Made by a program: the position numbers and the translations under genes. This document shows positions 52,331-59,535 of a stretch of 64,000 bases of DNA, piece after piece. Below the pieces are notes generated by a model. It saw only the letters and a list, made by a program, of their open reading frames with translations, was not told where the DNA came from and searched no databases. The stretch's first letter is position 1; each line of letters begins with the position of its first letter. Source of the DNA: Thermoanaerobaculia bacterium (GTDB lineage Bacteria > Acidobacteriota > Thermoanaerobaculia > Multivoradales > Multivoraceae); the NCBI GenBank assembly GCA_022823665.1, contig JAJEHN010000029.1, positions 1 to 64,000 of the forward strand, read 5' to 3'.

Positions 52331-53351
52331 CGTTGCCGTTCTCCATCTCCGCCGACCACTCGCCCAGAGTGGCCAGTCCGTTCATGCGGGCGCGGTGGCG
52401 GAGCGCCGTCTGCCCGCTCGATTCGTCGGTCCTGCCGTCCCAGGCCTCGACCGGGGCGCGGCCGATGGCGCGACCGAACGAGAAGCTGAGCGCCCAGGGC
52501 TGCGGATCGAGGCGGTTCATCGCGTCGAGGTGGGCCGTCGCGTCCAGGTCCGACTGGCCTCCGGAGAGGAAGCCGATCCCCGGCAGGGCGGGCGGCACGA
52601 CCCGGCGCAGGCAGCGCAGCGTCTCCCGGGCCACCGTGTCGGCGCCGGCCTGTTCGCGACAGTCGCTGCCCGAGACGACCATGTTCGTCTTCAGCACGAT
52701 CTCTTCGGGCGCGACGCCGTGCTCGTACAGCGCCTCGAACGTGCGGTGCAGGAAGCGCTCGGACACCTCGAACTGGCGTTCGATCGTGTGCTCGCCCTTC
52801 ATCTCGACCTCGGGCTCGACGATCGGAACGAGATCGAACTGGTGAGCGAGCGCCGCGACCTCGGCGACGCTGCGGGCGTTCGTGACGAGGGCGCGTTCCG
52901 TGGGAAGTCCCGGGCGCACGCGCGCCGCGACCCGCCACTTGACGAAGGCGACGCCGCGCTCGCGCCAGGCTTCGAGCCGCTTCGCCAGTCCCTCGAGACC
53001 GCGGGGGACGTACTCGTGCTCGGAGCCGCCGAGGAACTGCCAGCCGGTGGTCGGCGTGATGCCGAGCAGCAGGCCGCGTTCCGCGATGAGTTCGACGAGC
53101 GGCGTGCCGTCGCCGGCCCGGCGATCGAGGACGTCGGGAAAGACGATGATGCTCGACAGGTGCTCGCCGAGTCCGGGCGTGCGGCAGATCATCTCCTGGA
53201 AGTCGGCCGCCGCGTCCTCGGTGCTGGCGTGGGTCGACTCGCCCCACCAGCCGCGCACGAGGCCCTTGAGCGGGACGTCGGCGGCGAAGATGCCCTTGCC
53301 GGGGGTAACCATGCGGCTTGCGGTCGCGGCCAGGTTCGATTCTGCTGTCAT
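52323..53351 (-). CDS. Class I fructose-bisphosphate aldolase-like enzyme
   Basis: The 342-residue product starts with an ATG overlapping the upstream stop (ATGA). It has the metazoan-type class I aldolase motifs VTPGKGIFAAD (15-25), FVKWR with Lys138, PIVEPEV with Glu179/181, LKTNMVVSG with Lys221 as Schiff-base lysine, FLSGGQSDLDATAHLDAMN, and ALSFSFGRA. The usual LKPNM reads LKTNM here. It splits a ketose phosphate into two trioses. With the neighbouring kinase and epimerase it suggests cleavage of a ketose 1-phosphate. Confidence 0.85.
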   Translation of the reverse strand: MTAESNLAATASRMVTPGKGIFAADVPLKGLVRGWWGESTHASTEDAAADFQEMICRTPGLGEHLSSIIVFPDVLDRRAGDGTPLVELIAERGLLLGITPTTGWQFLGGSEHEYVPRGLEGLAKRLEAWRERGVAFVKWRVAARVRPGLPTERALVTNARSVAEVAALAHQFDLVPIVEPEVEMKGEHTIERQFEVSERFLHRTFEALYEHGVAPEEIVLKTNMVVSGSDCREQAGADTVARETLRCLRRVVPPALPGIGFLSGGQSDLDATAHLDAMNRLDPQPWALSFSFGRAIGRAPVEAWDGRTDESSGQTALRHRARMNGLATLGEWSAEMENGNDD

Positions 53352-54256
53352 GCGCCGCCTCCGTTGGCGGCCGCCGCGAGCCTGGCGCGGTAGAACTCGA
53401 GGCCCTCCCGGGCCGCCTCGTCGAGGTCGCGGCCGCCGGTCATGTCGCGCCACACGCCGAGCAGGTTGCCGACGCCGCCGCCCATGTGGACGATCGGCTC
53501 CATCACCGTGTCGCGGTCGTAGCCGATCTCGTGCAGCGCCGCGACGACCTCGTCCCAGGGAATGTGCCCCTGGCCGGGCGGCCGGCGGTTGTTCTCGCCG
53601 ATGTGGAAGGTGCCGAGCTGGTCGCCGGCGCGGACGATCGCCTCGCCCAGCGAGTCCTCCTCGATGTTCATGTGGTACGTGTCGAGCATCATCTTCAGGT
53701 TCGGGCTGCCGACGTCGTCGAGGAAGCGCAGCGCCTCGTCGCAGGTGTTGATCAGGAAGTGCTCGAAGCGGTTCAGGACCTCGATGTGGAAGGTCACGCC
53801 GAGGTCCTCGGCGGTCTTCATCGCCTCGGCCATGGCGCCGACGGCGTGGGCCCAGCAGCGAGCCTTGTCGCGGCCGTCGAGCCCCTGTCGCATGACGCCG
53901 GTGATCGCGCCGCCGACGTCGGCGCCGCCGCCGCCCGCGATCTGCTGCATCTCGCTCGCCGTCTCGGCCAGGGCGCGAAGGTGCGCGATGCCGCGGCGCC
54001 GGTCCTCCTCCGAGTCGGAGTTGATGTCCTGCTTGGGGCCGAGCCCCGCCATGTAGTTGATCCTGATCCCGTGCTCGGCCGCCGAGGCGACAAAGCGCTT
54101 CTTCTGCTCCGCGGTGTACAGGAAGAGAACGTCCTGGGAGAAGGACATCAGGTCGAAGCCGATCGCGGCGGCGCGGGCCATCCGGCGTTCGTACTCCTCG
54201 ATGTCCTCCATCCACTCGTTGCCCCAGTAGTTGAAGGTGATGCCGATTCTTCCCAT
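53348..54256 (-). CDS. D-psicose/D-tagatose 3-epimerase-like protein (xylose isomerase-type TIM barrel)
   Basis: The 302-residue product starts at the ATG giving MGRIGITFNYWGNEW; the frame upstream is not coding. Metal ligands Glu159 (FHIEVLNRFE), Asp192 (MLDTYHMNIEED), His218 (TFHIGENNRRPPGQG) and Glu253 (VMEPIV) keep exactly the spacing 33-26-35 of Glu152/Asp185/His211/Glu246 in the Agrobacterium D-psicose 3-epimerase. It should epimerise C3 of a free ketose. Its stop overlaps the aldolase start by four bases. Confidence 0.85.
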   Translation of the reverse strand: MGRIGITFNYWGNEWMEDIEEYERRMARAAAIGFDLMSFSQDVLFLYTAEQKKRFVASAAEHGIRINYMAGLGPKQDINSDSEEDRRRGIAHLRALAETASEMQQIAGGGGADVGGAITGVMRQGLDGRDKARCWAHAVGAMAEAMKTAEDLGVTFHIEVLNRFEHFLINTCDEALRFLDDVGSPNLKMMLDTYHMNIEEDSLGEAIVRAGDQLGTFHIGENNRRPPGQGHIPWDEVVAALHEIGYDRDTVMEPIVHMGGGVGNLLGVWRDMTGGRDLDEAAREGLEFYRARLAAAANGGGA

Positions 54257-54276
54257 GCGCTTCTCTCCCTGAACCC

Positions 54277-55221
54277 TTACGGAGCCGTCGACGCGGCCGC
54301 CGCCCTGCCGGCCGGCTGAGCGGCCATCAGCGCCTCGACCTCGGCCATCGACGGGATCCCCTTGCGATTGCCGAGCACCGTGCAGTGCAGGGCCGCGACC
54401 GCGGACGAGAACGCGGCGCAGCGCTCGAGGCCCCATCCCCTGGCCAGGCCCACGAGGTAGGCGCCGTGGAAGGTGTCGCCGGCGCCCGTCGTGTCGACGA
54501 CGTCGACCTCGAACGCGGGCGTGTGGAACTCGGCTTCACGCGTCACCGTGTAGCTGCCGGCAGCGCCCTCCGTCTGCACGACCACGCGCGGCCCGAGGCC
54601 GAGGGCGGCGCGGCCCGCTCGCCACACGTCTTCCTCGCCGGTGAGCGCCGGCGCAAAGCCCGAGCCGCAGATCAGCACGTCGGTTTCCGCCACGAGCGCC
54701 CGGGCCGGTTCGAGGACCTTGTGACTGGTGGCGGCGGCGTCCAGCACGACCGTGCCGCCCGCCTCCTTCATCCAGCGCGCCGCGGCGAGCGCGGCGGCGC
54801 CGTGACTGCCGTCGAGGTGGAGGATCCGCGCGGACTCGATGTAGGCGCGGTCGAGTTCCGAGGGGTCCACGGGCCGCGAGAGGAAGCCGCGCCGGAATGA
54901 GAACACCCGCTCTCCGGTCGCGGCGTCGACATAGACGACGACCACATGGTCCTCCGGCCCTTCCCGCGGCACGAGCCGGCTGGTGTCGACTCCGGCTTTC
55001 CCCAGCGACCGTCGACGGTGCTCGCCGAGATCGTCCGTGCCCACGGTGTCGACGAAGCCTGTACGGAGGCCGAACGTCGAGGCGACGAAACACGCCGTGC
55101 CGGCGGGCCCGCCGTCGGCGAGCGTGAAATCGAGGAGACCGCGCGGATCCTCCCAGACCGGCATGCGCTCGACGCGCAGCACGACGTCCACGATCGCGAG
55201 GCCGAGGCCTACGACGTCCAA
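54277..55221 (-). CDS. PfkB family carbohydrate kinase (ketohexokinase-like)
   Basis: The 314-residue product has the ribokinase fold. Signature 1 is LADGGPAGTACFVAS (34-48), and signature 2 is DTTGAGDTFHGAY, with catalytic Asp249. The N-terminal VVGLGLAIVDVVLRVERMP and VLGNRKGIPSMAEVE resemble the ketohexokinase branch. It should phosphorylate a ketose at C1 or a related position with ATP, feeding the aldolase. The gap from TetR to kinase is 7 bases and from kinase to epimerase 20 bases, so it is co-transcribed with both. Confidence 0.82.
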   Translation of the reverse strand: MDVVGLGLAIVDVVLRVERMPVWEDPRGLLDFTLADGGPAGTACFVASTFGLRTGFVDTVGTDDLGEHRRRSLGKAGVDTSRLVPREGPEDHVVVVYVDAATGERVFSFRRGFLSRPVDPSELDRAYIESARILHLDGSHGAAALAAARWMKEAGGTVVLDAAATSHKVLEPARALVAETDVLICGSGFAPALTGEEDVWRAGRAALGLGPRVVVQTEGAAGSYTVTREAEFHTPAFEVDVVDTTGAGDTFHGAYLVGLARGWGLERCAAFSSAVAALHCTVLGNRKGIPSMAEVEALMAAQPAGRAAAASTAP

Positions 55222-55228
55222 GCGAGCT

Positions 55229-55960
55229 CTAGCCGGCCCGCTTCGGGCGCGCTTCGACCGAGGTGGACTTGCGTTCGAGACGACGGAGTTCCTTCTCGAT
55301 GCGGGGGCGGACGTCGGGAGCGGCGAAAGCGAGCAGTGCCACGTAGAAGCCGCAGAGGCTCTTCAGCCGGTAGACCTCATCGTCGAGGATGCCGAAGGCC
55401 CACTGGTCGAGGGCGAGTTCCCAGCCCACGTAGAGCTGTGTCTCGAGGAACGGCTGGCCGACCGAAGTTCTCAGTTGACCGCGGTCGAGGGCGTCGCCGA
55501 CCGCCGTGTGAATCGCTCCCTTGAGCGATTGCAGGCGCCGGCCCTCGTCCTGCTGGACGAGCCGCGCCCAGTGGCCGGTGCTGAAGTCGGCCACGATGAG
55601 CGGCCGCAGCAGGTCGCCGTTGTCGATCATGTAGCTGAGCAGACCCTCCATCGCTCTCGCCGCCCGCCGCAGCGGATCGCGAGTGGTGCGGGCGTCGGGG
55701 GCCGGCTCATCGAGGCGCTGTACCGAGTCCCGGATCAACGCCTGCAGGATCTCTTCGCGGGATCCGAGCAGGTTGTACAGCGTGGTCACGCTCAAACCGG
55801 CGTTGCGGGCCAGCTTCCGCATCGAAAGGCCGTCGGGCCCGGACTCCTTCAGCAGCGTGCGAGCCGACTCGAGGATGCGCTGCCGGCGCGCCGCCACGTT
55901 CGCTTCGCGCCGGCCCGTAGTCCGCGTGGCTGTGGGACCGTTGGCATCGCGACTCGTCAT
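55229..55960 (-). CDS. TetR family transcriptional regulator of the sugar operon
   Basis: The 243-residue protein uses the ATG giving MTSRDANG; other in-frame ATG codons lie at 55984 and 56017. The DNA-binding domain is RILESARTLLKESG-MRKLARNAGLSVTTLYNLLGSREEIL. The C-terminal helical domain (about 100-235) should bind the inducer. It leads the operon and is only 7 bases from the kinase gene. An 8-bp inverted repeat upstream (55997-56037) is a plausible operator. Confidence 0.82.
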   Translation of the reverse strand: MTSRDANGPTATRTTGRREANVAARRQRILESARTLLKESGPDGLSMRKLARNAGLSVTTLYNLLGSREEILQALIRDSVQRLDEPAPDARTTRDPLRRAARAMEGLLSYMIDNGDLLRPLIVADFSTGHWARLVQQDEGRRLQSLKGAIHTAVGDALDRGQLRTSVGQPFLETQLYVGWELALDQWAFGILDDEVYRLKSLCGFYVALLAFAAPDVRPRIEKELRRLERKSTSVEARPKRAG

Positions 55961-55996
55961 GACCGGGGGACCGGCAGGGATCATACGCGGGCGGGA

Positions 55997-56037
55997 ACCC
56001 GCTCGAAGATGGTACATTGTTTCAAGTTTGAGCGGGT
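55997..56037. promoter_or_regulatory. Putative TetR operator/promoter region
   Basis: ACCCGCTC (55997-56004) and GAGCGGGT (56030-56037) are exact inverted copies, flanking a 25-base AT-rich core that contains a TTGAAA hexamer on the minus strand. The core contrasts with the high G+C around it. The site lies between the divergent TetR and 56140 genes and could control both. Confidence 0.5.
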
Positions 56038-56065
56038 GCGCCAGTGCCATTGCCGGCTTCCGGGA

Positions 56066-56090
56066 AGGCGCGCAGCGAAAGCGGCGACCT
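56066..56090 (+). repeat. Degenerate module D of the dispersed repeat
   Basis: GGCGCGCAGCGAAAGCGGCGACC resembles the hairpin module CGCCGCGAAGCGGCGACC with one added A. It lies in the divergent region upstream of 56140. Confidence 0.4.
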
Positions 56091-56139
56091 CTACCAGCTA
56101 CGGCCGACCGGCAGGGCGGGCAGACCAGGGAGACGACAA

Positions 56140-56769
56140 GTGACCGAAATCAACGTGGCTGAACTCGAACCCGTGGGGGAGTTCGGCTCGAAGGCCTGGT
56201 GCGAGGCCTGCGCCGGGTACGGCGTGCAACTCCTGGAAGACGGCGATCTGCCGGCGGACACCGCGTGGGGATTCACGGAGATCTACACCCACGCGCCGGA
56301 GCGATTGCTGGAGGGCGGCCGCGAGATGTCGGCGTACTTCATCATGGTCAAGGACGGCCGGATCACCGGCGGCGACGGCGCCCCCGAAGAGTGCCGCGCG
56401 CTGCCGGGCTTCCACATCGCGATGCCCTGGGCCTCGATCTGCAACCAGTCGCGCACGAAGTACGGCCGCGAGGGTCAGATGCGGCGGTCGGCCCAGGAGA
56501 AGGTCATGTTCCAGCAGATCGAGGAGTACGTCGGGCGGCCGAATCCCCTCGGCCTGGGCGGCGGCCCCAAGCACGTCTGGCCCCGCGAAGTCGGCATGGC
56601 CCTGGGCAAGGGCGCGGAGGAAGGCGGCGGCCTCCACAACATCGCCGCGAGCCTGCAGATGCCGTCCCCCGAGTTCGCGGACTTTCCCACGACGGACATG
56701 GCCGTCCCGGACTTCGAGGCGATGACGGACGAGCAGAAGCGGCGCTTCCTGGCGCTCCTAGCCGTCTGA
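56140..56769 (+). CDS. Conserved protein of unknown function
   Basis: The 209-residue product starts with a GTG after AGGGAG; the frame is open from 56044 but that part is not coding-like. It has CEACAGYG near residues 20-27, then EIYTHAPERLL, MPWASICNQSRTKYGREGQMRRSAQEKVMF and MTDEQKRRFLALL at the end. It is soluble, with no signal peptide or membrane segment. The family is not recognised. It is divergent from the TetR gene and shares its palindromic upstream region, so it may be part of the same regulon. Confidence 0.6.
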   Translation: MTEINVAELEPVGEFGSKAWCEACAGYGVQLLEDGDLPADTAWGFTEIYTHAPERLLEGGREMSAYFIMVKDGRITGGDGAPEECRALPGFHIAMPWASICNQSRTKYGREGQMRRSAQEKVMFQQIEEYVGRPNPLGLGGGPKHVWPREVGMALGKGAEEGGGLHNIAASLQMPSPEFADFPTTDMAVPDFEAMTDEQKRRFLALLAV

Positions 56770-56772
56770 AAG

Positions 56773-56822
56773 CACTGGGTGCGCCGACGCCCTCGCCGGC
56801 ATCCGGCGCAAAGCGCCGGCCT
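56773..56822 (+). repeat. Dispersed intergenic repeat with CAAAG hairpin
   Basis: CACTGGGTGCGCCGACGCCC is followed by CCGGCGC-AAA-GCGCCGG, a different hairpin in the module C position. It lies between convergent genes. Confidence 0.7.
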
Positions 56823-56851
56823 CCGGAACTCCGCCGCCGGACCGCTCCGCC

Positions 56852-59392
56852 CTACCTGCCGTCCAGCGAAAACCGCACAGCCGTCCTGTAAGTAGCCCCC
56901 ACCGCTTCACCGTCCTCCACGGCCGGCCGGAAGACGGCACGCCGCATCGCCGCGACGGCGTTCTCGGTCAGGCCGTGGGGCAAGCTCTCCAGCACCTCGA
57001 CGCCGACCACGCAACCTTCCTCGTCGATGCTGACGCCGAGGCCAACCACGCCCTCGACGCCGGCTTCTATCGCTTCGTCCGTGTACTCGTGGGCCACCCG
57101 GTAGATCATCTCGCCCGGCCTGCGGTCTGGGTCGCCGACGGCGTCCGCCTGCGGGTTCGTGGCCTCCTCCCCTGCCACCGCCCGCGAGTGACAGACGAGG
57201 ATCCGCGCCCGGTCGGGGATCGGGCCTTCAGGCGAGATGGCGAGGATGCTCCTCGCCTCGGCCACGCCTTCATCTGACCGGCCGGAGTCCACCAGCAGCC
57301 GCGCGAGGCTGTAGCGCGGCGCAACGGACGCCTCATCGTCCATCACCGCGATCACGCGGCGGAAGGCATCCTCGGCCTCGACCACGTCCTGCTCCGTGCG
57401 GTCGGGCTTGTCGAAGAGGGCCACGCCGAGCGCGTTGTGGGCCCGCGTTCGCAAGCGAAGGTCCTCGGTCAGCTCCAGCGCGCGGCGGGCGGCGTTGGCC
57501 ATCTGTTCGAGCTCGGACCGCTGGTAGTGCGCCGCCGCCTCGGCGAGCCATCGTTCGGCGGTGTCCGGCGGGGACGGCGCCTCGGTGACCACGGCGGGCG
57601 CCTCCGGCGCGGCCGGGGCGTTTCCGGCATCGAGGTCGAAGGTGACGACGGAGGTCGTGGCGGCAAGATCGTCGCGCACGCCAACCGCGACGCGATGCGG
57701 CCCGGGCGCGGTGACCACGTCGACCGCGAACGGCCACGAGAGGTCCCGGGCGTCCTCGATCTCTCCTTCCTTCACGAGGACGGGGACGGAGTGCTCCGTG
57801 ACCTCTGAAAGGCGCGCCTCCTCGTCCATCACCTGGACCCACAGGCGGACCTTCGCCTCCTGACCGCCGCCGGCCGGAGCCAGGGTCAGCGGACCGATGG
57901 GGATCGCGACGAGCATCCGCGACTGGATGTCGCCGTTCTCCAGCTCGACCTGGCTGCCCGTGCCGCGGACCGGCGCGATCCGGACTCCCATCGGGTTCGC
58001 GGCCTCTCCCATCGAGAGGGCCGCCAGCGTCAGGTCGGCCATCCGGGCCGAGGCGGGCTTGTCGACATAGCTGTCGCGGTGGCGAAGCATCAGGCGTCCC
58101 CGGTACCGCCGCCTGGCCTCGTCGGTCAGCTCGACCTCGATCCGATGGGTGTTCCCCCGCTCGAGGTGGGTCGGCGAGTACCCGAGCGAGTAGCGGTTCT
58201 GGAGGTCGCTGGCGATGCTGTCGAGGCCGCCCGCGAAGTTACGGGTATTGACGATCGCCCGGCCGCCGGTGCGATCGGCCAGGCGGAGCAGCGGTTCCTC
58301 GAGATTGGCGGCGCGGGTGAACTCGATGCTGTTGGAGAAGCGGAGGTCCGCGGTGTTCATCCCGCTGATGCGAGCTCCGGCGGCGGCGACGCTGTGGAAG
58401 GTGACGCCGTTGGCGTTGGCGAGCGAGGCGAGCTCGTCGAATCGCCGTGCGAGGTCGTAGTTGAAGGCCTCGAGGGAGGCGTTCGCCGCGTCGAAGCTCC
58501 TTGCGTCGGCGAAGGGCGAGGTCGCTCCGGGACTGGCGCTCCACCGACCGCGCGTATCGGTGAACCGCTCCTCCAGCGCCCGGAACAGGTCTTCGGCCGG
58601 CCGCATGGGCAGCCCGTTGCTGATGTACAGGATGGCCTTGCGCCCCGGCAGGCCCGCCATCGTCCGGATCGCGTTCTCGAGGTTCACGATCGAGGCGTCG
58701 ACTTCGCTTCGGACGGTGGTTGCGAAGCCGCGGATCAAGTCCACCACGGCGTTGTAGCGGACCCAGTCGTCGTCGATCTCGCGCAGGATGTCGAGCCGCT
58801 CCGACTCGGTCCGCTCGCGGCCGCCGACGACCCTCGCGACCTCCCCGGTCGCCTCGGCGACGCGCCACGCCTCGGTCGTGAAGGGAAGCGCGACCTCGAA
58901 CCTGCCCGCATCGTAGACGGCGAGCATCGCCCGGTCGTACGGGCTGAGCTGGACGCTCAGGAAGTTCCGCAGGAAGGGCAGCAACCGGTTGCGGTCCGTC
59001 GGCGTCAGGTTGTTGTTGTCGATGTAGACCATCAGGCTCAGCCGGTGCTCCGGGGGCGGCGGCTCGGCCGGGATGAAGCGGTCGAGGTCGCTCTCCCGGG
59101 GCCGGCGGTCCCGGAAGGTGGCGGCCTCCCGTTCGCGCGTGCTCGCGTCGAGGCCGTCCGTGAACTCGAAGAAGTTCGACAGCTCCACCGGGCGACCGTT
59201 CTCCCGCACCTCGAAGTCGTCGGCGGTCAGGCCGGTCACCGGGTTGCCGTCGCGGTCGGTCACCCAGACGTCGACGTTGACGACGCGCACGTCGATCGTC
59301 TCGCCGAAGGTCTCGGCCGCGGGTTGTGCCTGCGCGACGCCGCTAGTCGAGCACAGCAGGAAGGCGGTGGCGAAGGCCGTAGCAAGTCTCAT
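56852..59392 (-). CDS. VWFA-related acidobacterial protein with TonB-type C-terminus
   Basis: The 846-residue product has a signal peptide (TAFATAFLLCSTSGVAQAQ). It continues with the VWFA-related domain typical of Acidobacteriota (VNVDVWVTDRDGNPVTGLTADDFEVREN at about 35-65), a VWA-like core (MVYIDNNNLTPTDRNRLL, ILYISNGLP) and the closing LADRTGGRAIVNTRNF and RYSLGYSP motifs to about 410. A beta-rich middle and a helical TPR-like stretch (about 610-720) follow. Residues 755-846 resemble the TonB C-terminal domain (VVGLGVSIDEEGCVVGVEVLES, AVAAMRRAVFRPA). It is a periplasmic or cell-surface protein of unknown client. Confidence 0.85.
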   Translation of the reverse strand: MRLATAFATAFLLCSTSGVAQAQPAAETFGETIDVRVVNVDVWVTDRDGNPVTGLTADDFEVRENGRPVELSNFFEFTDGLDASTREREAATFRDRRPRESDLDRFIPAEPPPPEHRLSLMVYIDNNNLTPTDRNRLLPFLRNFLSVQLSPYDRAMLAVYDAGRFEVALPFTTEAWRVAEATGEVARVVGGRERTESERLDILREIDDDWVRYNAVVDLIRGFATTVRSEVDASIVNLENAIRTMAGLPGRKAILYISNGLPMRPAEDLFRALEERFTDTRGRWSASPGATSPFADARSFDAANASLEAFNYDLARRFDELASLANANGVTFHSVAAAGARISGMNTADLRFSNSIEFTRAANLEEPLLRLADRTGGRAIVNTRNFAGGLDSIASDLQNRYSLGYSPTHLERGNTHRIEVELTDEARRRYRGRLMLRHRDSYVDKPASARMADLTLAALSMGEAANPMGVRIAPVRGTGSQVELENGDIQSRMLVAIPIGPLTLAPAGGGQEAKVRLWVQVMDEEARLSEVTEHSVPVLVKEGEIEDARDLSWPFAVDVVTAPGPHRVAVGVRDDLAATTSVVTFDLDAGNAPAAPEAPAVVTEAPSPPDTAERWLAEAAAHYQRSELEQMANAARRALELTEDLRLRTRAHNALGVALFDKPDRTEQDVVEAEDAFRRVIAVMDDEASVAPRYSLARLLVDSGRSDEGVAEARSILAISPEGPIPDRARILVCHSRAVAGEEATNPQADAVGDPDRRPGEMIYRVAHEYTDEAIEAGVEGVVGLGVSIDEEGCVVGVEVLESLPHGLTENAVAAMRRAVFRPAVEDGEAVGATYRTAVRFSLDGR

Positions 59393-59447
59393 CCAAGCCA
59401 GAGAGTATCTGTGAGCGCAAGGGCGCTTTCACTGGCAGGTCGTTCCG

Positions 59448-59521
59448 CACTGGGTGCGCCGGCGCCCTCGCCGGCTGCCGCCGAAGGCGGCCGGAAGACC
59501 GGCCGGCCGTAAGGCCGGCAC
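59448..59521 (+). repeat. Dispersed intergenic repeat with added GTAA hairpin
   Basis: Modules A, B and C (GCCGCC-GAA-GGCGGC) are followed by a new hairpin, GCCGGCC-GTAA-GGCCGGC (59502-59519), with a GNRA-type loop. It lies downstream of the PEP-synthase-like gene. Confidence 0.75.
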
Positions 59522-59535
59522 CGCTTTACAGTCCC

